In this document: piece by piece, positions 1-12,958 of the stretch
How the letters are laid out: each line of letters starts with the position of its first letter
Numbering within the stretch: position 1 is the first letter of the stretch
Origin: Lateolabrax maculatus
Lineage: Eukaryota > Chordata > Actinopteri > Acropomatiformes > Lateolabracidae
NCBI GenBank assembly: GCA_031216445.1
Contig: CM062213.1
Coordinates: 13,703,501-13,767,500, forward strand
Direction: 5' to 3'
DNA: 64,000 nt
The notes under the pieces: model-generated
Told to the model about the DNA's origin: nothing
What the model saw: only the letters and a program-made list of their open reading frames with translations
Databases searched by the model: none
Made by a program: the position numbers and the translations under genes

Positions 1-2701
1 GTCTAACCAGATACTTGTCACATGAGGCAATGGATCTGTCAATCACACGTTGACACCTCAGGGATTACTGCCATGCTCATTTCTCTCTGATTGATCAGAG
101 CTGAGACAAAATATTGAAACGATAACTCTTCTACAGTGGATACAATTAACACCTCACTAGAAGGTAATGCATTTATTGCACGTGTATGTTTTTCTGCACC
201 TTTAATATTACAGCTATAATATCTCATAGAGACATATTATTAGAACTTTTATATATGCTAATTATACCCACTTAGATTCAAATTTCAACCTATCTAACTG
301 CTTTTTACTTATGTGAATAAGAAAATTTTGACAAAATTGAGCAATTCATAATTCCAAGGTCATGCTGTAGTCTGCTGAATCTTATTCACCGCATTGCTTT
401 GACAGTTCTTCAGTCTGAAATGTTCCACTCCTCAGTGTCCTTATTCTTCGGCTTAACTCCCTGTATCGCTATGTCATTCATTTGCTTTTCTCACATTAAA
501 GCCAGAAGAAATCCTAAAAGCCTTCCTTTTTCTACCCTCTGCTCTCCACTGTATTGCTCTCCCTCTCTGCTCTCGGTTGACCTGTCAGTCTGCATTATCA
601 GTGCTGGGGAGTGTTGATAAAAAGCCAGGATGGAGCAGCATTAAAATATTAGTTAGCCTTGAGAGGGAAGAGGAGGTGCAAAAGAAGAGGAGGAGGGAGA
701 CGGAAGCAGTGATGGACGCTGGGAGAAGAAGGAGAATGACTGACTGAGGTCACCACTGCTGCTGTCTATTGTTGATTGAAATGACATGAGGCTTGTCTAA
801 TAGCCGCTGAGCACGCTCTGCCAGCTTTAAGAGGCTGGATTGGGTGAAAAGATTGGAATTACAATTATGGCCCAGACTCTCTAGTTTTGTTATCAGTGTA
901 AGAAGAATAAAGAATAATAGCAGTCATTATGATGAGAAAAAGAAATGGACACAAGGCTTGTGGATTAAGCAACAATATACATGCAGTCAATAGACTTTAT
1001 GATCAATACCTTTTGTAATAAGTATTATTACAGGCTGGTCAGTTTGATGACCACACACGAGAGATTGAGAGAAACTATTATCCTGAGCCGGACAGGCCTC
1101 TATAGAACATTTTATTTCTAAAACTGATGACAGTGATTGGAGAAAATGAGTGGCTCGCTGTGGTGCAATAATTGCACATTACAATACAATGGTAGTGGAA
1201 TAAACTTCAATAAAGCTCTGATTAAAACATTTGCAAAGTAAACTGCTTGTTTCTGGCAAGAGGGCAATCAAGTCTAACAGTCTATGCCAGTTTCTCTGTG
1301 CTCTGTATTGGGTGACAAAACATGTTATTTAGCTGTGATAAATCAAAGCCTGCAGTGAACTGTAAGGCCTTCATGGCCATGTACCAGGAGCTGTTATCTG
1401 ATTGTTCTCACACTCTTAGCCTGCACGGGCCTTTGCTCCAGTGTTAACCTCCCAGTCAAGCTGACAGCTCTGTGTCTTTTAACTGCCAGGATAAATCACT
1501 GTGCACACTTCCTGCTGTCACCAAGGCAACACCTTGTATTTTCGAGCAACATCGTACCTTTGCCTAGCGAGCAGTCTGGAGTGCCAAAGTCCATCAGGCT
1601 GGATATCTCTGTCGGGTAGCACATGTCTGTCACCATTGTCTTCTGTCTGCGATGCACTGATGGATCTACAGGGGGGATACAATTAACAATAAATGTAATT
1701 TCACAGCATCGTAGAATCAAATGTTTATTTTCTCATCAAAACATCCATTTATATTCACAGCCAGGTTGTTGTTGTAATGTTGGGCTCATAGTAACACTGT
1801 GTGTGTACAGCCGTGTATCTATAGCAGGCCTGTTAAATCAGGTGATTTATTTTGACATGATGTCAATTCAGCACACACACCTGAGCTTTCAGACAAGTTG
1901 CAAATATGAATCTGTCCAACAAATCACTTCAGCTGTGATCAGCATTTCAAAGCAATAATAATGCACCGTATTAGTAATGATTCTTACTTGTTTCATTATT
2001 TTATCATTCTTGGCTAACTTTTTATTCCTTTTCGTCCTATTTTAACTCTGTTGTTTTTTCATCCTTTACACATTTCCCCTTTTCTTTGTCTCTTTTATCC
2101 TCAAATAAAATCCACTATACTCCACGGACTTATTATTTTGGGCTCTATACATTCAGCTAATGACACTGATCAAGGACTTCTGTGAGCTCCAGTGACTGAG
2201 GCTCATCTACTCCACATTTTCTCTCTTATTGCTTAATAATTTCTTTGCAGAGTTCAAAAATAGTGAGGGCTCTCTTTTAAAATCATCAAGCCCCCCCTTG
2301 TCCACTAATTTTCCTCCACCTCCCTTTAATAAATGTTTCACATCTATGTGTAAAGCACGAAGAGCTTAACACATTGAAAATGACAGTGATTATTGGAGGC
2401 ACAATATCCTAGCTGTAGCAGGGAGTGGTTTGTAGAGCGGATACCAAAGCATTACAACGGAAACAATTTCCTCTGGAAGAGAGGCTTCAGATCCCTCTAT
2501 TGATCTGAAATCTTTAAACTGACAGTAATTATTCTGATCACATACAGCCTTCAGAGGCTATAAATGCTGGATTTCATGCCAGATAAAGGCGTGACAGCAG
2601 CTCCTGTATATGTGCCAATGCAGTGTTTGAATTAAACGGGTTTTCTAGTTTAACCATGAACCTCGTACATGAATACATGCACCCTCAGGTGCCTTCTGAG
2701 C

Positions 2702-3087
2702 TCGTCTGGCGTCGCCAAACCTCTCAGTTCATTTCCGTTATCGACGGGCAGATACAACCGATCAGAGCAACGAAATATTGCCCTCTCAGAGGTACGGCAA
2801 ACACATATTTCTTATCAACATAAAGTTTAAGTGCAGTTGTTTGTTCTTCTTTTAGAGAAAATTTACCATCCAGTCCGTTTAATACTGCTGCTGTAGCCGG
2901 CCGGGGAATGCTCCACATCTCTTGGTTAATTACAAAGATGCCTGAACAGTTTTTTCCTCTTTGTCAGTCACCGTATTAAACCCGCCTCATACTAGGTAAA
3001 CGGTTGTGATTGGCTCAGCCAGATACCTGTAACTACGAAATCAACAAATCAAATATGAGCTCGCAGCTTCGTCTGGTTCCCAGGCCA
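2702..3087 (-). mobile_element. Pack-MULE-like element, copy 1 (386 bp)
   Basis: Left end TCGTCTGGCGTCGCCAAAC matches the family terminal repeat TAGCCTGGCATCGCCAGAC at 15 of 19 positions. The right end (GTCTGGTTCCCAGGCCA) is its imperfect inverse. Flanking 9-mers CTTCTGAGC (2693-2701) and CCTCGGAGC (3088-3096) agree at 7 of 9, as expected of an old 9-bp target duplication. Orientation is given by the helicase-like fragment read on the minus strand. An upstream CCAAT box (read on the minus strand near 3005-3015) is retained. A 9-bp duplication points to the Mutator-like superfamily, with Merlin (8-9 bp) the main alternative; no transposase is present. Confidence 0.75.
2793..2918 (-). pseudogene. 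RecQ-like helicase N-terminal fragment carried by element copy 1
   Basis: The minus-strand frame reads 42 codons: PRPATAAVLNGLDGKF, then SLKEEQTTALKLYVDKKY and VFAV. The arrangement (K-F-S-L-K-x-E-Q-x-x-A-L then D/K-K-x-V-F-A-V) is that of the Q-motif-like lead-in to Walker A in RecQ-type helicases, where VLPTGxGKS would follow. Here the frame goes off as PLRGQYF, so the ATP-binding motif is lost. It is far too short for a helicase and is read as a captured, decayed first exon inside a transposon. Identification is by motif recognition only. Confidence 0.5.
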
Positions 3088-3354
3088 CCTCGGAGCAGTA
3101 CCCTACCATCTGCACAACCACTCTTCCTCAACAATGATCTCAGCTTCCCTCCTAATCTGCATATTTTGACAGTTTCAATTTCATGACCGTATGGTATTTA
3201 TCTAGATCACTGACCACCCCCTCCTGTCTCCCCTCCTCCGTCCTCCTGGCCTGTCGATAACTGTTTAGGTGTTGTTAAACTGACCTTTTCCTATTGCTAA
3301 TATGGAGACTCATGCTCGGCCGCTCTAAAGCTGCTTTCCTTAGCACCAACAATA

Positions 3355-3368
3355 ATGAGAGAGAGAGA

Positions 3369-3402
<34 letters not shown>
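3355..3402. repeat. (GA)n microsatellite
   Basis: An almost pure run of GA with one AAGG interruption near the start. Confidence 0.95.
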
Positions 3403-3405
<3 letters not shown>

Positions 3406-6400
3406 AAGCTGCTGGCAATGGGTCAAATTCACCGACAATCTATTTCAGCACTTTGTTGAAGGTATCTGCACTTCACAGGAACACACCTCACTTGGTACTT
3501 CAGCATACTTCAGGCATCTGAACTTTTCACTGTGACCTCCCATTCCCAAACGGTTTTTGATTAGCAAGGGTCCATTGTATTTAAAGGTGAAAATTCCCTG
3601 TCATTGTGTCTGTGTCAGTGCTGCAAAGTATGTGAATGTGCTCTAGACAGGTATATCCTGAGGAATGGGCAGTATATCTGCCACCTCGGTTCTGCCTTGT
3701 TGAACCTCCGCTGTAAGAGGTTAAAGGTTATGGAAATGACGAGGCCATGCTATGCAGGTCTATCCGTCTAACTGAGCAAACCAGGCAGGAAAAGAGCACA
3801 AACAACAGGACAAAACAATCTGCAGGATAAAAAAAATTATTTTACAGTTATTTCATATCTCATCATTATCTGTTGGGACAACAGCAAATTTTCATTAGGA
3901 CTGTTGATATGTTCATGTTAAATGTTAATTACTGTAAAAGTTTTGAATGCACTCAAAAGTCATCTCAATGTGATAAAGACTACCTTAAAAATGAGGGAGG
4001 TCACTTTGTATTACTACATTTATATTGTCTTGTCTGATCCACTCGAGAAGGCAAAGGTCATCAGCATGAATGTTGTATTTAGAGCTGGTAAAGCGAGTTT
4101 GAATCTACTAACCAATAGCAAGCCATCTTTACAGTGCTGACCTTTGAGGGGACGGAAAAAAAATAGAGGACGCTATCGTAGCTAAGTTAACTAAGTGATC
4201 GTTAGCAAGCTCGTGAGATCAGAGAGCTTTATTTTTTGGTGTGTGACAGGTGTGTTTTTTCTCCACCTTCAAGAAGCCACCTCATTTGACAGACTGATCT
4301 ATGTGATTTTTTTAAGCACATTTATTAGAGAGACTTTGTGAGCTGGGTATGGAGATGCTGTTCACAAACTTGTTCTTGGTGGCTGTAGCCTGTGAGCCCG
4401 TGACACCGTCACACTGATGAAAGGACAGTGCAGCTCCACGTGATGCAAATATGATTTAGAAAAACATTTTGATTAGCTATATGCAAATAAGGTCTCCATC
4501 TACAGAGATGGATTCCCAATGGTAAATAGTATTCCCACCTATTAGCGCACACACCTTGGTAGATGAAAATTATTCAATTAAATTGCTCCCTTTTGGTTAT
4601 TGTTATTTTCCGCCAAAGGAATAAACAAGTTATCTAATTTAAAGAGCAGATCTATATTACTGTAGCAAAAAATATGCATTTTTATTTCAGTTGGACCAGA
4701 GAGTGTTATTATAAATCTAAAAGAGACTTCCTTTCAAGCGACTGGGGAAAAACACAGCCCTGACAGCATCACGAGGGAAAACACCCACTAGTTATTAATG
4801 AGAATCTGCTCAGAATGTGTGACTCCAGAAACACCCCCAGGTATGGTAGGAAGTCAGAGAGGCTATTCAAACATCTGACACAACTTCCCTTCCTAACCCC
4901 CAGCGGAGGGATACAGACTACACGTACGGGACATAATGGAATGTGGGAGTCACAGTGGGTACTGAAGCAGAAATAGGAGGCAACTATCATCGTTGTGCAG
5001 ACAGCTCATCATTACCCACCCTCTGCCAACCTTTAATTACACCGGCATTTAGTCCGTCATGTAGGCAACAGACACATTCATTCCTGTATCAGTCATTGCA
5101 CCGACAAAGAAGGCAACATTCCAGTGCTACTGTGGAGTCACAACGCCCTGAAACAAAGTCCTGCTGAGTGCAATAACACCGGTTGTATCATTCCAAGTAA
5201 CTGAGACAAACCTGTATAGGTACCACTTACAATAATCTACAATGGCTGGAAACATGCTGTAATTACCGCCGGCTAGCTTTGAGAGGTGATTGGCTATCAG
5301 AGTAGTCCTTATAGAACAAAAGTCTATGTGGGGTCACAGTGTTCATTGTTTCCACATATTCTCAACTACTAAAACGTTTTTGGTCTTTGTTAGGGGAGGA
5401 GGGCTATAGGGTTGATTGGGTGTTAGGGTGCAGATTAAAAAGCAACGATTCAAAGCCTCAGCAACAGATACTGAGGGGAATATTTTAGTTAATTACTAAT
5501 TTTATGTACTGTACTTAGCAAATAAACATGATAAAAAAAGAAAGTATTAGAGCAAAAGCGGTGGTGAAGTAACACTGTGGGGAAAAAAAGAGGAGTTGAG
5601 GTGTTTTACGGGGAAAACGTCATAATCCTAAAATGTAAAGCCCTGAAGAATTTAACCATTTTTCTGTGGTGCACAGAAATTATGGGATGACAATAACCAT
5701 AGTGCTCAAATTTCTATTATTTCCTCTCATGCATTAAAATTGACACAACATAATGTGAAAAGAATTTGAAGCACTATATAAATGGAATTTCACAGTTATG
5801 CATACAGTGAATAAATTAACAAAGCTAAATGATGTGATGCCTTTTGGGTTTCTAACCTTTGGGACAAGATGGGGCCAGAAAACCTTGCCTGGTTACATAA
5901 GACAACAGGATTGAGTTCAGTTGAGATATTTAGTGTTTGAATATTTCACAAGGGACACTGCTCATCCCTGACCCCTACGCTCAGGTCGCTTCTGGTAATA
6001 TTGAGCACAGACAAATGGGGCTCTTCCAGATCACAGCATACAGAACGCTGACATGGCACTCCCACAGCACTATGCATCTCAACTGGTAGGTATCATTAAC
6101 AGCCTTTGACACAGATGGAAATGATGAATTGGAAATAAATAAATTCATGATGGAGCTCGATATGAAATCAGAAAATTGCACAAAAAATATTGTGCAAATC
6201 CAGAAAATGACAAATTGAAGCCCCCGTGAACACAGGCTGTAAACGTGTCAAATAATTATTCAACAACAGCAGTGAAATATTTGGGGGAGAGTTGACTTAG
6301 TATTCAACACACTCTTTACACCATTAGAAAAAGCAGCAGATAAATTTCTCCTCTGGGACGGATTGAAAGTGAAACTAAATGCTATATATCGAAGGTCGAG

Positions 6401-7056
6401 CTGTCACATCTCTATTATACAACCCAAACATGGAGCCAAAACACTGTAGCAAAATGTCATTCCTCTAACATTTTACTTTGCCTGGAGCTGAAAACGTACT
6501 GTCTATTAATCTGTGTTTATAATCATACGTGACAGAGTGAATCAATACTCCCAGTGCTCACAGAACATTAGGCCTGAAAGGCTGCTCCAAGGCTGCTGTG
6601 ATCCATAGCCTCTGGAGGCTGTCTGTGTGCTCCCGTTAAGAGCACAACAGTGGCCTGCCCTGAGGAAACATGTGCAAAAAAAGGCCCTTCAGGGACACAT
6701 TCATTACTTCCATGAGGAGAAATTGCTTGGGGAAGATGAGTGTCCAGGGTTACCAGTGTTATGGTTGGTGTTATTCAGCACAGCAGTCTGTGAAAACTGC
6801 AGCAACCATTACATCTCTCTCGCTCTAATGATTTCTGTGGGAAATAACAAAATGAAGGAAGGATTTTAAAAAGCAACATGTAGAGAGGTGGAGCGCACCT
6901 CGGGAAGTCCTCGTCAGTATTGTTGAACTGTAACTGCAAGATTTTTGTTACTGTACTTGAGGTGGGCAATAGGGAAATATGTTCTGTGGTGATATACATG
7001 TTTCTATACTGTTATATACTGAGCAGTACAGTTTCATGGCAATTGTGGATTGTTGT

Positions 7057-7468
7057 TAGCCTGCGAACAAGATGAATCCACAAGCTCATGTTTTATTTGC
7101 TCTGGCAGATACGTCTAGCCCCTCTCCCATTCAGACTGATTCTGTAGTTACAGGTATCTGGCTGAGCCAATCACAACCGTTTATCTGAGAGGAGCGCCAT
7201 TCAGGAGCGTTCTCCAGCCGGATAGAGCAGCAGTTGAATAGACGGTAAATTTTCTCTAAAAGAAAAACAAAAAACTGCACTTAAACTTTATGTTGATAAG
7301 AAATATGTGTTTGCCGTACTTCCAATAGGACGTACTGTGCAACAGGACAACATTTCGTCGTCTGATTGGTTGTCTGCGCCTGTTGATAACACCCCTTGGA
7401 AATCGAAGTTGAACTGAGAGATTCCAGACTAATACACATTTGCGAATTAGTCTGGCCGTGCCAGGCTA
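7057..7468 (+). mobile_element. Pack-MULE-like element, copy 2 (412 bp), perfect 9-bp target duplication
   Basis: The element runs from TAGCCTGCGAAC to GCCAGGCTA and is flanked on both sides by the identical 9-mer GATTGTTGT (7048-7056 and 7469-7477). The right end keeps a perfect 10-bp stem, CCAGACTAAT (7424-7433) and ATTAGTCTGG (7446-7455), just inside the terminal repeat. Inside are a CCAAT box followed by AACCGTTTATC and the helicase-like fragment, in the same order as in the copy at 41361. This is the clearest copy for defining the ends. Confidence 0.85.
7247..7336 (+). pseudogene. RecQ-like helicase fragment carried by element copy 2
   Basis: Thirty codons read KFSLKEKQKTALKLY, VDKKYVFAV and LPIGRT. 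This copy best preserves the approach to Walker A: VFAVLPIGR against the helicase VLPTGxGKS pattern, with Ile for Thr and the GKS lost. Upstream of the lysine the frame is broken by a stop (TAG, in GAATAGACG) relative to the other copies. It is a non-functional gene fragment inside a transposon. Confidence 0.5.
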
Positions 7469-10400
7469 GATTGTTGTCAGCTTTTTAATTCAGTTGATTA
7501 TAAAACAGGCATTCCCAATCTGGTTATTTAAAACCTTCCCTGTTCTCCCAGAAACTCTACTACCCTACTTTCAGCCAAAAGAAAAATGACATTGTCCTCC
7601 CCCCTTTCCGACCCCCTCTCCCCCTAATCATTTTCATATAGTCCCTGAAAATATCACAGTATATATTGATATAAAACTACAAATACAATGATAGATCATT
7701 TTGTCCATATCACATGGTTCTATCAGGTCAATGCAATTAAATTGCTAATTAACTGAAAGGAGAACATGGTGAGCACTGCTATGAGGGCATATCATTTTTG
7801 CTCAGTATTCAATATAAGTAGACAGGGGCACTTTTGAATCAGTATCCTTTGAATCACTAATTCAGTATCACACGCCACACCTGCTCAAAACAATATCAGC
7901 ATTGCAGTGCTCAACCCTGTGATTAAACTGAGCTATGTTGTTATGCTGAGACCAAAACAGCTGAAGGGCTCAAGAGAGCAGAAACCACCTCAGCTGATTA
8001 CTCATAACAATACCATCAGGAAAACAAGGTTGTGGGATAATACTTAACCTTGGAGTCACCATGGGGTTGAGTAGTAATGCATCATCCCATATGACTGGCA
8101 TGATGATTTACGCTGGCTGATGAATAATCACAATGGGGCTGACCTGCCAAACTGGAACAGTAAGGGACTAGAGCTAGAAGATAAGCAATCCGTGTACAAC
8201 TATTAAAAAAATCACATCATCTGTCATGCTGGCTACCTTATGTAGACATAGGGCCGATGTACGATAATCCATGAAGCATTTATAATCATTATCACTGTGG
8301 CTCAACTAGTTAAAAATGTGGAATCCATTATGACCTACATACTAAATGTTTCTGTAACCCTGGAGGATTAGCTACTGTCAGTGGTACACTAGTTAATCCA
8401 ACACAGCATCCTTGAAGAGCACCATGGTGAGTTCAAGGTTCAGTTGGAGTAGTCAGGGTCTGACATGCACCTGCACACATTACCAGTGTGGAAAACTGAT
8501 TCATAACTTCAGGTTAGATTTGTTTCTTTTATACAGTATGGGCAGCTGGGTTTAGTTTTGTCCTCACAGTCCAACAGGAACACCAGACAGAAAAGATGTT
8601 AAAGCGAATGCAAGAATTTGTTTATAATCTAGCACTTATATATAGTATATTTCCAAATGCATAAGCAAAGAAAACTGCATTACAGTGTTGCTGCAGTAAA
8701 GTAAGACTAACATTAAAATAAATTAAAGGAAATAATCTAAAGGAGAACATGAAGGTATGTCCATCCGATCTCTAAAATGTCATAAAGCTGCAATATCCTC
8801 ACAATTACAATTTATGCCCCAGACACTGTGGGCATTTGTCAGTATATGCATGTACACAAATATATACACAAAATCCCTCTCTTACTCACACACTCTGATA
8901 GACACACATGTGAGCTTGTGCACACATACTGTACACACAGACTTTATGGCTGATCTGGTTGATACTCTGGGTCACAGCCGGTCATTGCAGGGCATCATCT
9001 GCCCTGCCAGAACCCAAAGGCTTTGCCGGACCAGGAAAGCTAGATGAGGGCGGATTTAAAGTGAAGATTAAGCAGAAAAATCAGCCTGGAAGAAATCCAG
9101 CTCTGACACAACTAAAAAAATGTCTCCAGCTACTTGTGCAAATGCCTTTCCTGCCTTTGGTAAAACTGCGAAGATGGCAGCAGCAGCCTGGCTCGGCTTC
9201 TTATTATTGTTCGAGTGCGCGGGACATTTGGAAAATGTGAGCCGTTTTCGCTGACCTCTATCCCCTGATAGGCCTGGGAATTGATTAACGCTCTTTTCAC
9301 ACATGCCAGCCCTGCCACGCCCATCCCAGCTGCCTCTGCAGGATCCAAGAGGGTGTCCAAGCAGGACTGGGACAGAAGACAGGCTGGACATCATCTGCTC
9401 TAAAAGACAGCCAGAGGAGGAGTCTCGGTTGCCAAAGGTTGAGAAGACTTAGCTATGCTTTTTAGAGTGGCAGATCTTTTCCAACTCCAGTCTTCACAAC
9501 CAAAAGGTGCATTAATAGTTTGTTTGTGAGGAAAGAGGAGTAACAGCTTCAAAAACACCACCATAATGAAAGATTGAAGGGCTCCAGTGGGCGAACAGAG
9601 CCCCTTCTCCAGGGGAAAACCGTCGCTACTTATCAAGCTGAATAATACAACACAGTAACGCAGCCTTTGGAGTCAGTGGTGGGTGTAACACACAGAGAAC
9701 ACACCAATTATCTGTCGGGACTGCTACAGTATAATAGCTATAGTAGCATGTGAGGCATAGTCAAAGTGCTGACCAAGAGAGAAGCTGGTTAAAGGTGTGA
9801 ATAATAGAACTAAGACTACCATGTTCACTGGGCCTAGACAAGCCAGCTACTGATGGAAGGACGGGAATCGCCCACACAGCAACCCCTCACTGTCAGATAA
9901 ACCAGCTAACATACTGTCTTCAAACTGAATTGAATATCATCTGCAATGTGCAAGAACTCAGCAAAGCTCAACTCAAACCTAGCAACTATATCTCTGCTGG
10001 ACCAAAAAATGACAGCCAAATCAGATGGCAACATGTTTTATTGATTTCAAAAGATGCTATTGTGGTGCGACTTATTGTATCTTGCTCTTGTTATAAATAG
10101 CACTTGTGGGCTAGAGTTGCCACTACTGTCTATTACAGTTGATAATTGCAGGAGAAAGACAGAGACAACACAAAAGCCATGCTGTGCTCCTGGCATCAAG
10201 CATAACATGAAAAAAAAAAAGCCACAAGTGCTCCTCTGCTGTCTTGGAACCAACAACAAAGTCTAGAGCTATTAGTCAAAATTTGTTCACTTGCTGTAAT
10301 GATGCACAAACTGGCAGCTACACAATGGTTCTGGGAGTCTGAGAAATGGGAAAAAATGCATTTATAATAAACACATTTGCTAGCAGGTCTGCGGTCTTTG

Positions 10401-12775
10401 TGACACACAATTTTCCAGTGACAGACAGTGTTTTTTTCACATAAACCCCTTTTAGATTAAATACATTTAATTCATTAAATTATCTTCCTTGGTACTAAAA
10501 CATCCCAGCTTGTATTTTTATACCAGCAGGGGTAATGAATACTTGAATGTCTGATTCAGATACAGAAGACTTGATTGTACCTGAAGGGAAACTTGTCTCT
10601 GGCTTTATTTCACTGTAGATTATACCTAATTATAAAAAGCCATTTGAGTAAATATATAGTACAAGGAAACTAGAATAAAAATAACAAAGTAAATACATAC
10701 GCCTCTACAAAACACACATGCCGACCACATAGAAAAGAAAGCAATCTCATCCAATCCACTCTTTCCCAACACCCAAGTTCTTTCTCAAGTGGCACTGAAG
10801 ACATCTTGCACAACCACTGCGGTCAACAACATGTTATCTTTATGTTAAGAACCTTAACTGCCATGGGAATAAATTGATGTTTAAATTTAGCTTACACTGC
10901 AGAACCTTAAGTGTTCCACATGAAGGTAAAAGCTGGAGTTTAGTGCAACAGGGCTTTCAGACCTAAAGTGCAAATTCAACATTATGCAGAGCAATGCCAA
11001 ATACTTACTTACTTATGGAGAGAGAGCTGCTGTTCTCTTTCAGGCAGCTCCGTGAGCCATAGCTGTCCAAATAGTTGCCAAAGTTCAACTAAATTGAACA
11101 ATATCCCTAAATGTGCTGACCTCCACAAAGTGCATCCAGTGAGATTCTGGTCATGGCAACAATACTGTACGATCCTTCAGTAAAAGTTTTCAAACATGAC
11201 ACAAAGCATCAGAGAGGAGGAGAATTCCAGGTTAGACAACATATATTGTTATTATTTACAGCATACTACCATGACCACAAAATACTGCATATCCACAATA
11301 ATCCACTTGTGTTTACAAACTACATCAGTGTGTAATGGTGGCTCCGAAATGGGGAGCTTGTCCGAAACACTCTCACTTAGCACTGCGGTGAACTGGACTT
11401 GGTGAGAGAAAGAGGAGGTTTTAGAAACACTGGGTTTATTCCAGGAGCCCTTCACACCACTCAGTCATCACTCATATTACTACACTTGATTTACATATTA
11501 AGCTCTGATAGAGAAGGGACAAATGAGTGTGAGAAATACAAATAGTAAAGTCACTATGTTATCCTCGGAGGGAGAAATATATCACACAAAATTACATCCC
11601 TCTCGTGAGGTGATGAATTACCCATTGTGGTGGCAATCAGTAATGGTGAAAAATTCAGCAAATGAAAAATGACCCAGAAAGCTGGCCATGCCATGACTCC
11701 TACTTGCAGCTAGTGTTACAATAGACGCTAAAGTATTTAAGGTCATTGCCTTCCTCTTGCAATACCTTACATTTCTATAAGAACCTGAATCAGCTTTTCG
11801 CTCAGCAGCGTGCACCGTTCAGAATGACTAATGTCTCAGCGCAGGCCAAATCTCGAGCAGGGAGTTGACCACTTACTCCTCTCCTAGCGCATCGGGGAGC
11901 AGCAAAGAGACGAGTTCCTGTGTAGCAGAGGATCCACATTTAAAATCTAATCATCCTCTCTGTCAAAGCTTCAGCCTACATGAGACTGTAATTAGTGGGA
12001 TGGCGGGGGAAGTGCTAATTAGCATCTCAGCTAAGTTTTAACGTAACCACAGTGCTTCATGCACATGTCATACACACACCACAAACCGGGGCTGTTCTCT
12101 TCGCATGGTGCACTTCACACATCTACCAACTCCTGAAGATTTCCACACCTGCAGCTACAGCATTGACGTTTGGTTATTTATAATGGGGAACTCTACTCAG
12201 GGTTGTAGAGATTGTTGAAAGAAATAATTTTCTCATTTTCTCTACAAACATCTCCCCCTTCATTTTAGATGCAATATAATGTGGCAGATGTCCTGCTTTT
12301 ATTCAATGACCCTAACTTTCAAAAAACACAGATGGAAGCAGCTTGTTCATAATGGTGGCTGCAACTAAATTGTAGAACAAAATGTGGAATGGTAATACTT
12401 GGTTATTGCACGACTATTCTCAGGCCAATACATACTATTTTATGGCTAAGGTTGAAGCAACAGTGTCAGACATTAGTGATTGGTAAGTGACATCATATTT
12501 GGACCTGCTTCTCATTAACAATATACTAGATATGCCTTTATCAGTGTTAGTGCTTATTAATGAACAGCTAAGTATTTCCTAAACAACTCTTAACCAAGGA
12601 CTTTGCAACATATCTGTATTATTGCAGGACCGTTTCCAACAATACATGTTTGCTTTCTAACATTTTTATCATAACCAACTTGACTGGCCAGTAAAGTATA
12701 CAGATATATTAATAAGAAGGATAAGCTACTAAATAGGTTTGTGTGACACACTAGCCATCTGAAGATTCTTGACTC

Positions 12776-12958
12776 ATCATGAGTACTTTTACTTTTGGTA
12801 CTTTAAATATTATTTTGATGCTAATACATTTGTACTTTTACTTAAGTAACATTTTGAATGCAGGACTTTTACTTGTAACAGAGTATTACAGTGTGATACA
12901 CTGTGGTATTGTTACTTTTACTTAAAGCTCTGAGTACCTCTTCCAACACTGGAGATAA
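12776..12958 (-). mobile_element. Teleost MITE of the GTACTTTTACTTAAGTAA type
   Basis: Repeated ACTTTTACTT and ACTTAAGTAAC words occur, ending in GAGTACCTCTTCCAACACTG. The reverse complement, CAGTGTTGGAAGAGGTACTC, is the usual terminus of an abundant teleost repeat. A second, more decayed copy is at 21838-21985. Confidence 0.6.
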
